This document shows, in pieces, positions 34,009-43,689 of a DNA stretch of 64,000 nt. Every line of letters begins with the position of its first letter. The stretch's first letter is position 1. A program made the position numbers and the translations under genes. Source of the DNA: Anaerolineae bacterium (GTDB lineage Bacteria > Chloroflexota > Anaerolineae > Aggregatilineales > UBA2796); assembly GCA_019637615.1 (NCBI GenBank), contig JAHBVJ010000035.1:1-64000 (forward strand), read 5' to 3'. Below the pieces are notes generated by a model that did not search any database, was not told where the DNA came from, and saw nothing but the letters and a program-made list of their open reading frames with translations.

Positions 34009-34962
34009 TCAGTTGACTTCACCCTCGTAATCCTGTCGCATCACGAACCGTTGATACAACAGGGAGAAAACGAGCGAGGCAGTGAAGATAATGACGGCGA
34101 CTGCTGTGCCGTATCCATACTTGAAGGCCAACGGGCCAAAGCGATACATATAGGTAGCGAGGACATGCGTAGCGTTAGCAGGGCCGCCTGTCGTCAGAAT
34201 CCATGTCAACACGAACTGATTGAGCGATCCTACGACGGACAGATAGATGGTCAAGCGGATCGTGGTACCCATCGATGGGAACGTGACGTAGCGCAACACT
34301 TGGAACTCTCTTGCGCCATCGATGCGTGCGGCTTCCTCGATCTCCGGTGGCACTTGTTGCAGCGCTGCCATGTACAGGATCATGTGCAGCCCGAAGTACT
34401 TCCACGTGATCACGGCGAAGATCGCCAACAGCGCAATATCGCGGTTGCCTAGCCATGCTTGCGCCTGAAAACCGGGGATGATTGTTTTTAGGATCGTATT
34501 CGCTACACCACCGTCAGGGGTATATACGAAGGAGAAGATGATGGCTGTCACCACTTCGGAAAACACATACGGCAAAAAGAAGATGATGCGGAAGAACATG
34601 CGTCCCGGCAATTTCCGCCCGATCATGACCGCCAGAATCAGCGCCAGCGGGAGCTGAATCGTCAGCGATAGTGTTACGATGAAGAGCGTATGAATGATCG
34701 ATTGGTGGAACACCGCATCGTTAAAGATGCGCGTATAGTTGCCTGTCCCCACAAAATTTGCGACGGGGCCAAGTCCATTCCAGTTGAACAGACTGTAATA
34801 AACCGCCTGAACGATGGGCCAGATCAGAAACAACGTATAGACAATGGCTCCGGGCAGCAAGAATATGCCGATAATCCAAGCCTGTCCCGACGTCCGCCGC
34901 TTAGACTCTACATTGGCTTGTGGAATCTCGCGTGGCAGAATGCGAGGTTGGGGGACGCCCAT
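34009..34962 (-). CDS. Sugar ABC transporter permease (MalF type)
   Basis: 317 aa. Six transmembrane segments and the CUT1 EAA loop (EIEEAARIDGAREFQVLRYVTFPSM) near 219-243. The ATG at 34962 is chosen because AAGGA lies 7 bases before it. The gene lies between the binding-protein gene and the MalG-type permease in the usual order. No ATPase gene is in the cluster, so a shared MsmX/UgpC-type ATPase encoded elsewhere probably drives it. Confidence 0.92.
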   Translation of the reverse strand: MGVPQPRILPREIPQANVESKRRTSGQAWIIGIFLLPGAIVYTLFLIWPIVQAVYYSLFNWNGLGPVANFVGTGNYTRIFNDAVFHQSIIHTLFIVTLSLTIQLPLALILAVMIGRKLPGRMFFRIIFFLPYVFSEVVTAIIFSFVYTPDGGVANTILKTIIPGFQAQAWLGNRDIALLAIFAVITWKYFGLHMILYMAALQQVPPEIEEAARIDGAREFQVLRYVTFPSMGTTIRLTIYLSVVGSLNQFVLTWILTTGGPANATHVLATYMYRFGPLAFKYGYGTAVAVIIFTASLVFSLLYQRFVMRQDYEGEVN

Positions 34963-35065
34963 AATAGTATCCTTCAAAAAATCTAAACTGGTAAACCCCA
35001 TTATCGTCGAAACTGACGAGGCACGGAGTATTTTGTTAGCAAAGATGAATATGCTGGTGAGATGA

Positions 35066-35098
35066 GCTGGACTAAAGCGGGTTAAGCCTCAGTCCAGC
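35066..35098 (-). promoter_or_regulatory. Hairpin between binding-protein and permease genes
   Basis: GCTGGACT (35066-35073) pairs with AGTCCAGC (35091-35098). It lies just after the binding-protein stop, where such stems in ABC operons commonly protect the upstream mRNA or reduce read-through. No T-run follows. Confidence 0.45.
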
Positions 35099-35116
35099 GC
35101 GAAAACCGTTAGTCGG

Positions 35117-36424
35117 TTACTTTACAAGTTCCATTGCAGCTACGTCTTCGATAGCCTGAGCTGCTTCTTCAGGGGAAGTTGTACCGGCGAAGATACCTTG
35201 TGTGGCATCCAACACTGCCTGCGCAATCGCGGGTGGCAGATATTGATCGTAGTACAGTTGGAAGTACTTCGCGCCGTTACGGGCAGCCAGAATATCCTTC
35301 AGCAGCGGGTCGGTGATTGAACCTTCAGCGTCTTTGTTCGTCGGGATGAAGCCAACGTTCAGCTCCACAAAGCCCTTCTGGACATCGGTGCTGGTTACGT
35401 ACTTGAGGAAGTCAATGGCTTCTGGGGACGCGTCTTTGCCGACCGCGATACCGTCGCCACCACCGAACACGTCGCTAGCATCACCCGCGCCGCCTTCGAC
35501 CATCGGGAACGAGAACCAACCGAGCTTGTCGGGGATGCCCTTACCATCAGCGGCGTTACCTTGCTGCACGCCCGGCGACCACTGACCCATCAATTCCATA
35601 GCAGCCTTGCCGTCGCCCATGATGCCTGCCGCGTGACCGTAGTCAAGGCCGAGGAAGCCTTCGGGGAACGGATTCATATCGACGAGGTCTTTCAGCAGTT
35701 GACCAGCTTGCACGAATGGAGGATCAGCGAATGTGCCGGTACGACCATAGGCCGCATCAAACGCCTTCTGACCACCAGTACGCACGGCGAGGTATACCCA
35801 CCAGAAGTGACCGGGCCACTTATCCTTTTCACCGATGGTGAACGGGGTGATGCCAGCCGCTTGCAGTTTCTTCACAGCGTCGATCAGCTCTGTCCAAGTC
35901 TTCGGCGTCTCAGTGATGCCAGCCTTGTCGAACAGTTCTTTGTTGTACCAGAAACCAACCGCGCCCCATGTCGTGGGAACGCCGTAGTACTTGCCATCAA
36001 ACGCAAACAGATTCAGTGCGGATTGCGTGGAGAACGAGTTCTTCCACTCATCGCCGTTCGCGGACAGTTCGGGACCGATGTCACGCAGCAAACCAGCATC
36101 GGCGTAGGTCTTCAGGACGCCGCCGCCCCAACTGTGGAACAGGTCAGGGATTTCGCCGCCGGACGCAGAACCCTGCATCACGGTCGCCAATTTCGCCTTG
36201 AAGGCTTCGTTCTCAAGGTTGGTGATCTCGACGGTGACGTTCGGGTGCATCTTCATATAGTCATCGGCGATTTTTTGCACATAATCAACTTGCGTCTGCG
36301 GGGTGGTAAAAATGTCCCACCATTTCACGGTGACTTTATCTTGGGCACGAGCGGTAGTGCCTAATGATACGAGCACTAATGACAGTGCGGCTAATAGAAT
36401 CAGAAAACGTCGCGAATTTTTCAT
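35117..36424 (-). CDS. Sugar ABC transporter substrate-binding protein (family 1)
   Basis: 435 aa. A signal peptide spans 1-27 (RRFLILLAALSLVLVSLGTTARAQ), and the mature protein has the family-1 extracellular binding fold: VKWWDIFTTPQT at the first strand, KYYGVPTTWGAVGFWYNKELFDKAGI near 125-150 and GQWSPGV near 270. It captures oligosaccharides for the adjacent permeases. AGAGG precedes the ATG. Given the GH43 and GH3 enzymes nearby, a xylo- or gluco-oligosaccharide ligand is likely, by inference. Confidence 0.92.
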   Translation of the reverse strand: MKNSRRFLILLAALSLVLVSLGTTARAQDKVTVKWWDIFTTPQTQVDYVQKIADDYMKMHPNVTVEITNLENEAFKAKLATVMQGSASGGEIPDLFHSWGGGVLKTYADAGLLRDIGPELSANGDEWKNSFSTQSALNLFAFDGKYYGVPTTWGAVGFWYNKELFDKAGITETPKTWTELIDAVKKLQAAGITPFTIGEKDKWPGHFWWVYLAVRTGGQKAFDAAYGRTGTFADPPFVQAGQLLKDLVDMNPFPEGFLGLDYGHAAGIMGDGKAAMELMGQWSPGVQQGNAADGKGIPDKLGWFSFPMVEGGAGDASDVFGGGDGIAVGKDASPEAIDFLKYVTSTDVQKGFVELNVGFIPTNKDAEGSITDPLLKDILAARNGAKYFQLYYDQYLPPAIAQAVLDATQGIFAGTTSPEEAAQAIEDVAAMELVK

Positions 36425-36571
36425 TTTATCCTCTCAAAACTTGACACTAGCCAGAAGATGATGTCCGAAAAACGTGTAAGCGCATCACGCTGCGACAACT
36501 ACCTCCTCTCTAAGTAAAGAAGTTTTCAATCTCCACAATGCAAGCTAAATCGACGGACAAACGATCGACAT

Positions 36572-37588
36572 TTATGTTGGTGCTGGCCCGGTCGATGCAC
36601 GAATAATCAATTCTGTTGGCAACTCTTGCCGGAGGTTGAGGACAGTACGTCCTTGCAGCAGCGTGACGAGCATCTCGACCGCTGCTTCACCCATATCTGC
36701 CAGTGGCTGACGCACACTAGTCAAAGCTGGATACACTTGCGACGACATGAAGATGTCATCGAACCCGATGATGGAAATGTCTTGCCCGAGCACCAGACCA
36801 GCAGCTTTCGCCGCGTCCATCACGCCGTAGGCCATCACATCGTTGGAAGCGATGATCGCGGTTGGTGGGTCTGGCATCTGGAGCAGCGATTGTCCCTGCG
36901 CGAAACCTGTTGGTTGGCTGAAGTCTCCCTCGCGGATGAGTTCCGGCAGGAACGGCAAGCGCACTTCCGCCAATCCCTCGCGGTAGCCATCAAACCGATC
37001 ATGCGAACACGCGATGTCCATCCGTCCGGTGATGAAGCCGATCCGGCGGTGTCCGAGTGCCAGCAGATGGCGCATGGCATCCCGCATTCCTTTACGGTTC
37101 GTCGCGGTGATGCTGGGTTCGTTGGCAGTACCGTTATGATGATCGACGATCACATATCTCAGATCGTGCGATTTAAGCTCGTTAACGATCACCTCGTAAT
37201 CACGAGGGACGATCATCAACACGCCGTCCACCACAGTGTTATTCAGTAACGCTAGATAGTGATTGGTGCGCTGTTCATGGTTAGCGATTCCCTGTGTATA
37301 CAACATCAATCCATAATTCAGGCGCTCTGCTGCGCTAGATACCCCGCGTAGCATTTCACCCATATAGGTTGTGGTGATGTCAGGAATCAGCAAACCAATC
37401 AGCTTAGGGCTGGAACGGTAACGTGGTGCTTGGTTCGGAACGTAACCTAGACGTTGGATGGCTTCAAGGATACGTTGGCGCGTCTTTTCCGATACGCCAG
37501 ATTGACCGTTGAGCACCCGTGAAACACTCATTTTTGAGACTTGAGCTAGTTCTGCAACGTCTGAGATTGTTACATGTAGCTTTTCCAT
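36572..37588 (-). CDS. LacI family transcriptional regulator
   Basis: 338 aa. The N-terminal helix-turn-helix (TISDVAELAQVSKMSVSRVLNGQSGVSEKTRQRI) and hinge (RLGYVPNQAPR) are followed by a periplasmic-binding-protein-like effector domain with GFDDIFMSSQVYPALTSVRQP. It probably represses the transporter and glycosidase genes until a sugar binds. The ATG at 37588 is chosen because the HTH begins 6 residues later. Its own promoter region carries a perfect palindrome (37610-37626), so autoregulation is likely. Confidence 0.92.
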   Translation of the reverse strand: MEKLHVTISDVAELAQVSKMSVSRVLNGQSGVSEKTRQRILEAIQRLGYVPNQAPRYRSSPKLIGLLIPDITTTYMGEMLRGVSSAAERLNYGLMLYTQGIANHEQRTNHYLALLNNTVVDGVLMIVPRDYEVIVNELKSHDLRYVIVDHHNGTANEPSITATNRKGMRDAMRHLLALGHRRIGFITGRMDIACSHDRFDGYREGLAEVRLPFLPELIREGDFSQPTGFAQGQSLLQMPDPPTAIIASNDVMAYGVMDAAKAAGLVLGQDISIIGFDDIFMSSQVYPALTSVRQPLADMGEAAVEMLVTLLQGRTVLNLRQELPTELIIRASTGPAPT

Positions 37589-37609
37589 GATGTTCCTATA
37601 ACGTTGCAC

Positions 37610-37626
37610 TACGTTACTGTAACGTA
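37610..37626. promoter_or_regulatory. LacI-type operator
   Basis: TACGTTACTGTAACGTA is a perfect 17-bp palindrome with a single central base, 21 bp upstream of the LacI-family start codon. The position and length suit a LacI-family dimer. Confidence 0.7.
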
Positions 37627-37723
37627 ACGCTATCCTAGCCCGACTATCTTATCTTGTCAAGCAACTCGCTTGTAAAATTTATGGATTTGATTTTTGAGGA
37701 GTCAAACGGGGAGATTAAACAGG

Positions 37724-37747
37724 CGATGCAGCATAGGTGCTGCATCG
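37724..37747 (-). terminator. Terminator of the GH43 gene
   Basis: CGATGCAGC (37724-37732) and GCTGCATCG (37739-37747) form a perfect 9-bp stem 8 bp beyond the GH43 stop. On the minus strand GCCTGTTTAATC follows, a weak T-run. Confidence 0.65.
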
Positions 37748-37755
37748 AGTCCTGC

Positions 37756-39264
37756 TTATAAGGGTTGATAGTCGAACCAGTCGAAATCAGCGGGCACCGA
37801 AGTCGCTTGCCCGTTACCTGTCGCGTACATACCGATATACACGCCTGTAAATCCCCCCGCCACTTCCGAGGAGAGATACCGCGTCAAGCCAGTCGCCAGC
37901 GTATGGGCTGGCATACCATCGATCCGATACGAAAATGTATATTGTTTCGCATCAGCCTCGATAGTCAGTACGGTGAGGCCGTCAACGATCTGCTCTTGCA
38001 CCACCACCGCCACCAGATCACCGATCCGTCGCCGCACCATTACACAGCGCACGCCGTCGCGTAACGTGACGAAAATCTCATAGTGATGTGTTTCATTCAT
38101 CAGCACCGTCAAGCCAGCTTCGTCTGTCTCCCGCTGTGGCAAAAACGACAAACAGGCCGATGCCGTGCACGCGAAGTGCTGCTGTCGCCGTCCTAGGAAT
38201 GCTGGCGAGTCCGAATCGTTGAGCGTCACGGCGGAACCACGCAACCGCAGCCAACCGGAACGTTCTGTCAGCGACCAATCCGCCGCGCGCGGGTTGCGCA
38301 AAAAATTCCAATAGAGTCGTAACGTCGTGCTGTCAAAATCATCCCGATCCGGTTCCGAACCCATCGTGACCGTCGGCAGCCCTTCGACCTCCATCGCTAA
38401 TTCTACGCTGCCTGTCCCGTGTACGACGGGCCAACCATCCTCATCCCACGTCATCGGAGCCAGAAACGTCTCTCGCCCCAGATGATGATAGCCCTCGTAC
38501 TGCCTCATACACCGGAACGCGAGGAACACCATCCACCAGCTCCCATCATGGGCTTGCACCAGATCGCCGTGTCCCGTCCCTTGGATCGGACTCGCGCCGC
38601 GATTCCGGTGCGTCAAGATCGGGTTACGCGGGCACGCCTCGAACGGCCCCCACGGGTCAGTGCTGCGAGCAATCGTCACCATATGCCCGTATTCCGTGCC
38701 ACCCTCCGCGATCATCAAATAGTACATCCCGTTGATCTTGTACAGGTGCGGCGCTTCGGGGTATCGCCCACCCGTACCCGACCAGAGTTCGCGTGTCTCT
38801 CCCTTCAATGCGCCCGTCTGAATCTCGATCTCCGCCTGCCAGATCGTTCCTAGCGTTGTCCACTGGAAATACGTGCGCCCGTCCTCATCGAAATATAGCG
38901 ACGGATCGATTCCGTTTTGCGCGATCCAGATCGGCTCTGACCACGGCCCCGACGGATCATCAGCCCACACATAAAAATGCTTTCCCGCCGAGATATTCGT
39001 TGTCACCATGTAGAATCGACCCGCGTGATAGCGCAGCGTAGGTGCGTAGATGCCGCCCGAACTGCCAATTTTCTCAAGGGGAAGCTGACTTTCGCGTGTC
39101 AGGCAATGCCCGATCTGCCGCCAATGCACCAGATCGCGGCTGCGGAAAATCGGCACGCCCGGAAAATATTCGAACGTGCTGGTCACCAGATAGTAATCCA
39201 CGCCTACCCGGCAAATGCTCGGATCAGGATAAAAACCAGCGATGATCGGGTTAGAAAAGCCCAT
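37756..39264 (-). CDS. Glycoside hydrolase family 43 (beta-xylosidase/arabinofuranosidase)
   Basis: 502 aa. Residues 1-300 form the GH43 five-bladed propeller: the general base is D14 in GFYPDPS, the pKa-tuning Asp lies in GIDPSLYFDEDG near 120 and the acid Glu in YPEAPHLYK near 170. Residues 310-500 are a beta-xylosidase-type concanavalin-like C-terminal domain, which completes the active site in this subgroup. No signal peptide, so it acts on imported oligosaccharides such as xylo- or arabino-oligomers. It is upstream of the LacI gene on the same strand with its own terminator. Confidence 0.92.
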   Translation of the reverse strand: MGFSNPIIAGFYPDPSICRVGVDYYLVTSTFEYFPGVPIFRSRDLVHWRQIGHCLTRESQLPLEKIGSSGGIYAPTLRYHAGRFYMVTTNISAGKHFYVWADDPSGPWSEPIWIAQNGIDPSLYFDEDGRTYFQWTTLGTIWQAEIEIQTGALKGETRELWSGTGGRYPEAPHLYKINGMYYLMIAEGGTEYGHMVTIARSTDPWGPFEACPRNPILTHRNRGASPIQGTGHGDLVQAHDGSWWMVFLAFRCMRQYEGYHHLGRETFLAPMTWDEDGWPVVHGTGSVELAMEVEGLPTVTMGSEPDRDDFDSTTLRLYWNFLRNPRAADWSLTERSGWLRLRGSAVTLNDSDSPAFLGRRQQHFACTASACLSFLPQRETDEAGLTVLMNETHHYEIFVTLRDGVRCVMVRRRIGDLVAVVVQEQIVDGLTVLTIEADAKQYTFSYRIDGMPAHTLATGLTRYLSSEVAGGFTGVYIGMYATGNGQATSVPADFDWFDYQPL

Positions 39265-39414
39265 GTGTCACCTTGCCTCGGTGTAACGAACACGCCCCCA
39301 TGAGCCTATCGATGCTCAATTTCGCTGTCAAGTATCCTTCTCAACCATCGTACGGCGCTGATTTCCGAGGTTGGGTATCATGGGCACAGCGCATAGTCAA
39401 CATAGGAGTTGTGC

Positions 39415-40230
39415 ATGTCCTCCGAGCCAGAGATAGATGATCTGCTCGTTACTGTACCAACGCTTATAGAAGATTTTACCAACCTCGGCCTTCACCCCGG
39501 CATGGTACTGGTGGTACATTCATCGCTGAAGTCCATCGGGTGGGTCAATGGCGGAGCAGTGGCAGTCATCCTCGCCTTGGAAGCAGTCCTCGGCGCGAAC
39601 GGCACCTTGGTCATGCCCACCCACACCGCCGATCTCAGCGAACCTGCCAACTGGCAGCATCCGCCTGTGTCGCCCGCGTGGTGGGATACCATCCGCGCGA
39701 CCATGCCCGCCTACGATCCTGCCATGACGCCAAGCTACTACGTGGGCGTCATCCCCGAAACTTTCCGTAAGCAGAATGGCGTTTTGCGCAGCAATAATCC
39801 CGATGCCTCGTTTGCGGCATGGGGTAAATATGCGCGTCTCGTGACCGACAATCACGCTCTTTTCCCGCTCTTTGGCGAACAATCACCACTTGCCCGCGTC
39901 TATGATCTGGACGGGTGGGTGCTGCTCTTGGGGGTCGATCACAACCGCAACACCTCGCTGCATGTTGCGGAAGGGCGGGCGCGAATTCCCCACGACGTTA
40001 TCCATCTCGGCTCTCCAATGCTGATCAATGGCGAACGTCAATGGGTCAGTTTCGATGACATCGACTGGGATGATGCTGGTTTTCTCGAACTCGGCGCGGA
40101 TTTCGCGCGGGATACAGGCTTGCAGCGCGAGGGCAAAGTCGGGCGGGCGCGGGCGCTCTTAATGCCGCAGCGTGCCCTGATCGATTATGGCGTCACATGG
40201 CTGGAACGGCATCGCGGCAGCAGTGACTAA
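39415..40230 (+). CDS. AAC(3)-family N-acetyltransferase
   Basis: 271 aa. It has the AAC(3)/YokD family pattern: VLVVHSSLKSIGWVNGGAVAVI near 25-46, GTLVMPTHT near 61-69, NPDASFAAWGKYA and the conserved LLLGVDHNRNTSLHVAE near 169-185. Family members acetylate the 3-amino group of aminoglycosides or other amines with acetyl-CoA; in a chromosomal setting without other resistance genes the natural substrate may be different. The ATG at 39415 has AGGAG 6 bases upstream. A strong terminator follows. Confidence 0.87.
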   Translation: MSSEPEIDDLLVTVPTLIEDFTNLGLHPGMVLVVHSSLKSIGWVNGGAVAVILALEAVLGANGTLVMPTHTADLSEPANWQHPPVSPAWWDTIRATMPAYDPAMTPSYYVGVIPETFRKQNGVLRSNNPDASFAAWGKYARLVTDNHALFPLFGEQSPLARVYDLDGWVLLLGVDHNRNTSLHVAEGRARIPHDVIHLGSPMLINGERQWVSFDDIDWDDAGFLELGADFARDTGLQREGKVGRARALLMPQRALIDYGVTWLERHRGSSD

Positions 40231-40233
40231 CCC

Positions 40234-40263
40234 AACGGGGCGAAAGTCTTCCCTCGCCCCGTT
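40234..40263. terminator. Terminator after the AAC(3)-like gene
   Basis: AACGGGGCGA (40234-40243) and TCGCCCCGTT (40254-40263) form a perfect 10-bp stem 3 bp after the stop, between convergent genes. Confidence 0.75.
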
Positions 40264-40290
40264 TACGCTTATTATTGCCTTATCGCATTT

Positions 40291-40322
40291 ACTAAGCACT
40301 CAGGACTAAGCACTCAGCACTT
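40291..40322. repeat. Heptamer element 3
   Basis: The same four-unit pattern as at 27002. Here it is between convergent genes, ending 5 bp before the thiolase stop codon, so it is not tied to translation starts. Confidence 0.8.
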
Positions 40323-40327
40323 CTTCG

Positions 40328-41479
40328 TTACTTCCCCAGAATATGCGTGACCACCGTCGCGCCGCTGCCACCGATATTCTGCGTCATGCCGATCTTGGCG
40401 TCGGTGACTTGGGTTGCGCCCGCCTCACCACGCAGTTGCTGCACCACCTCCACCACCTGATATACGCCTGTCGCGCCGACCGGATGTCCGCGCGCCTTCA
40501 ACCCGCCGCGTGTGCAAATCGGAATACGCGCGTGCGGCGCGATCTCGCCCTCTAACGCCAGTCGGTAGCCCTGACCGCGTTCAGCGAAACCGCTGCCTTC
40601 CAAACTCAGCGTCGCCATGATCGAGAACGCATCGTGCAGCTCAAACACATCAATATCGGCGGGCGTCAGGCCTGCTTGCTCGTAAGCCCGTTGCGCCGAG
40701 AGACGCACACCGCGCATTTCCAGCATGTCGAATCGGTCATGCAGCGCGAGGCTGTCTGTCGCCGCTGCCGTCGCCAGCACCTTGATCGGTTTGCCCGCGA
40801 ATTTATGCGCGATCTCGCTGGCGCACAGCACCACCGTTGCCGAGCCGTCGCAGATCGGAGAGCTGTCCATCACGTTGATCGGCGGCGCGACTTTTGCGGA
40901 CTTCAAATAGCGCTCTTTGCTGATCGCGAAGCGGAACATCGCGTTCGGGTTGTGGACGGCGTTGGCGTGTGCGTTCATGCTGAACGGTGCAAACGCGTCG
41001 TCCGGCACCTTGAACTCATACTGATAGCGCTTCATCGCCAGCGCGTTGATCGCCGCGAAATTCGCACCCTGATCAACCTCATATTCGGCGTCCGCGGCTG
41101 TCGCCAGCGCCCCCACCACGCGATCACTGAGCGAATCGAGCATCTTCTCGACACCGCACACCACGACCACGTCATGTGCGCCGCTGGCAATCGCGAGGAT
41201 GCCCGCCCGCACTGCTGATCCTCCTGACGCGCACGCCGATTCGATCAGGTGGGACTCGATCCCGCGATAGCCACAAAAATCTGCGATCAGTGCGCCGAGG
41301 TGCATTTGCCCCGTCACCTGACCGGAGATCATATTGCTCACGTACAACGCCCCGAATTGCTCAACGCCAGCATCTTGCACGGCGGCGGTGATCGACTCGT
41401 AAGCCAATTCCTTAAGTGATTTTTCCCAATGTTCGCCCACCGGGGTCTGCCCGATGCCGATAACACTTACTTCACGCAT
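40328..41479 (-). CDS. Thiolase family protein (acetyl-CoA acetyltransferase/SCP2-thiolase-like)
   Basis: 383 aa. The nucleophile Cys is C83 in ESACASGG; ELHDAF (near 284) and GGLKARGHPVGATG (near 332-345) give the other active-site motifs. The short first motif and the overall sequence match the archaeal/SCP-x type rather than classical FadA. In archaea the type works with an OB-fold zinc partner and HMG-CoA synthase, but no such gene is adjacent. It faces the CAP-protein gene upstream (divergent). Confidence 0.88.
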   Translation of the reverse strand: MREVSVIGIGQTPVGEHWEKSLKELAYESITAAVQDAGVEQFGALYVSNMISGQVTGQMHLGALIADFCGYRGIESHLIESACASGGSAVRAGILAIASGAHDVVVVCGVEKMLDSLSDRVVGALATAADAEYEVDQGANFAAINALAMKRYQYEFKVPDDAFAPFSMNAHANAVHNPNAMFRFAISKERYLKSAKVAPPINVMDSSPICDGSATVVLCASEIAHKFAGKPIKVLATAAATDSLALHDRFDMLEMRGVRLSAQRAYEQAGLTPADIDVFELHDAFSIMATLSLEGSGFAERGQGYRLALEGEIAPHARIPICTRGGLKARGHPVGATGVYQVVEVVQQLRGEAGATQVTDAKIGMTQNIGGSGATVVTHILGK

Positions 41480-41708
41480 CTCGCTGTCGTTCCTTATTTC
41501 TTGCCAGTGCTCATTGGCGGCATGGCCTCCAATCCTAAACAGGGTTAGCTCTCAGGCGCTGTCAAACCGACTCTCAAAAGCTCTCAAAGCGCAAAAAAAA
41601 TATAACGCATGGTCAACTATCGTCAAATCTGAACTGATATACAATCAGCAATGTCCAATTTTCAGTATTGGTTTTGCCAATGTATTTATCGTAGCTCTGG
41701 AGGCGAGG

Positions 41709-43205
41709 ATGAGAATCGATGCCAAGTCGGTACGCCGTTGCGTGCTCATCATCATGTTAGGGTTGATGTGTACAAATTTAGTTGATGCGCGACCCGTTTC
41801 AGCCCAAACAAGCTCGAATGATGTAGCGGCAACACGCGCCTTAGCGCTGGTAAATCAATGGCGGATCGAGCAAGGGCTTGCCCCGCTTATCATCAACCCC
41901 ACCTTGCAGCGGATGGCGGAAGCACAGGCAATTTATATCGCCCCCAAAGCCGACTCGATTGAAGACGAAGCCGATTATCACAAAGATGCACAGGGACGCA
42001 CGGCGATTCAGCGTGCGATTCAAGTCTACAATTGGCCTAACTATGGGCAAAAAGACCAGATCGAAGTGGGCGAGAATGCCGCCCATTTTCCAGCGGATCG
42101 CGCCGTAGATTTTTGGAAGTCGTCGCCGCCGCACATGAAAGCCGCCCTCAGCACGACCTATCGCGAAGTCGGCATCGCGGCGATCCCGCAAAAGCCTAAA
42201 GGCAGTTTCGTCTTCTACATGACCTTTGGCGCACGCCCGTTGACCTTAACCGCGCTGATCGATCCCGCTACCGATACGATCTACTTGACCAAAGAACAGT
42301 CCCGCTACTTCCTCAGATCGCAAAAGACCGAACCGAAAGTGACGGTACGTTTCTATACAGAAGGCCGCGTGCCCGTGACCGAAGAACTGCCGTGGAAAGT
42401 ATCCATGCCCTTGCCGCCCGATCTTGGCGATAAATTCTACGTGCGCTATTCCGGCTACAAAGACCCCATCTGGGTAGAAGTAAGCCGATCTCGCAATATC
42501 GCCATCTTACCCAATGGCAAGATGACCGTCTCGGCGGAATTGACAGCGGTTAGCGCTGCTGGCAGCCAGACTCCGGGCAATGATGTTGTCGTGGCGCAGC
42601 CGACGGTGACTACCGCCAGCATCAGCGCCTCCGCCATCCCCACGCTCGTCGCCGCCGTCAATACACCGACACGTACTCGGATCGCCATTGCCACCAACAC
42701 CCCGCGCGTCACAGCCAGTCCTAGCCGCACTGCGACGCGTAGGTCAGCCATCGCCACCAACACGGTGGTCGCTGTTGTCCCTTCTTCCACGGCAACGATG
42801 ACGGTAACAGCGACGAAACCCGCTCCCACTGCCACTATCACTGCCACGGCAGGGCAAGCCGATCTGACCATCACCTATAACGCCCGCGCGTTGTTCATCA
42901 CCAACACGTCTGGCAAGCCCGTCAGCATCGATGGCTTACAGGTCGGACGCCTGACCTTGCAAAATTGGCTGAGAATCGTGTCCTTTAACACGCAGCGCTT
43001 CCCGAATGGCTACTGTCTACAGGCCAATCTCAGCAGCGCCACCAACGAAAGCGCACCGGGCAATTGTCGTAACGTGCAAGCGCAGATAAATATCTCCACC
43101 AGTACCGCGTTTTGGGCGCAGGCAGATTTTGAAATCAAGCTCAATGATACGGTTATTCAGCGGTGTGTCGGGGGAGCCGGACGCTGCGAAGTGGATTTAC
43201 CCTAA
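41709..43205 (+). CDS. Secreted CAP/SCP-domain protein with Thr-rich linker
   Basis: 498 aa. A signal peptide covers about 1-34 (CVLIIMLGLMCTNLVDARPVSAQ). Residues 40-170 form a CAP domain (ALALVNQWRIEQGLAPLIINPTLQRMAEAQA; DFWKSSPPHMKAAL; REVGIAA), followed by a beta-rich region to about 280, a Thr/Ala-rich linker (about 290-385) and a C-terminal beta domain with four Cys (YCLQANL, NCRNVQ, RCVGGAGRCEVDLP). CAP domains bind lipids or act on cell-wall or protein ligands. The ATG at 41709 is chosen because GGAGG lies 5 bases before it and the signal peptide begins there. Confidence 0.83.
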   Translation: MRIDAKSVRRCVLIIMLGLMCTNLVDARPVSAQTSSNDVAATRALALVNQWRIEQGLAPLIINPTLQRMAEAQAIYIAPKADSIEDEADYHKDAQGRTAIQRAIQVYNWPNYGQKDQIEVGENAAHFPADRAVDFWKSSPPHMKAALSTTYREVGIAAIPQKPKGSFVFYMTFGARPLTLTALIDPATDTIYLTKEQSRYFLRSQKTEPKVTVRFYTEGRVPVTEELPWKVSMPLPPDLGDKFYVRYSGYKDPIWVEVSRSRNIAILPNGKMTVSAELTAVSAAGSQTPGNDVVVAQPTVTTASISASAIPTLVAAVNTPTRTRIAIATNTPRVTASPSRTATRRSAIATNTVVAVVPSSTATMTVTATKPAPTATITATAGQADLTITYNARALFITNTSGKPVSIDGLQVGRLTLQNWLRIVSFNTQRFPNGYCLQANLSSATNESAPGNCRNVQAQINISTSTAFWAQADFEIKLNDTVIQRCVGGAGRCEVDLP

Positions 43206-43266
43206 CGTTAGCCAGCAGTGTGGACAGGGATGGCGATCCCATCCCATCCGCATTGCATAACGCGAT

Positions 43267-43689
43267 CTATTGCGTGGGCGAGGCAGCTTTCCGCTTCGCC
43301 AGATATGAGTCTAGAATCGCGTGAAAAGTCTGCATTTCAGGGAATGGCTTGTAGATCAGCGCGTCGGCCTGAGCCAGATTGATAGCCTCTTTTTCTTCGT
43401 CGGGCGAAAGCAAAAAGGCCGTCATCAGGATGATAGCGATATTGCGTAGCTTGGGACTGCGTCGCAGTCGTGCGCCAACTTCCGGCCCGGAGAGTGTCGG
43501 CAACCGAATATCGAGCAGCACCAATTCTGGCAGTTCACCCGTAATCTGGCCTTTGTCTACGGCGTCAATCCATGACACGGCTTCTTTGCCATCCGCAAAA
43601 GCCACCCCATCGACGCCCCAAATTTCGAACATTGCCTCTATCACTTCATAGAGTTCTTGCTCGTCTTCGACGATCATCCACGTTGTCAC
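43267..43689 (-). CDS. Single-domain response regulator
   Basis: 140 aa receiver domain: acidic pair E8-D9, phosphate-accepting D60 (VLLDIRLP), Thr in MTAF and Lys in YKPFPE. There is no output domain, so it acts by protein contact, as in CheY or Spo0F. The start is GTG with AAGGA upstream. No kinase is adjacent; the orphan kinases at 18922 and 53556 are candidate partners. Confidence 0.88.
   Translation of the reverse strand: MTTWMIVEDEQELYEVIEAMFEIWGVDGVAFADGKEAVSWIDAVDKGQITGELPELVLLDIRLPTLSGPEVGARLRRSPKLRNIAIILMTAFLLSPDEEKEAINLAQADALIYKPFPEMQTFHAILDSYLAKRKAASPTQ

Noticed and set aside
36470..36495. Second LacI operator upstream of the sugar-binding-protein gene
   Set aside because: TGTAAGCGCATCACG keeps only one good half-site and does not match the palindrome at 37610, so it is too weak to annotate.
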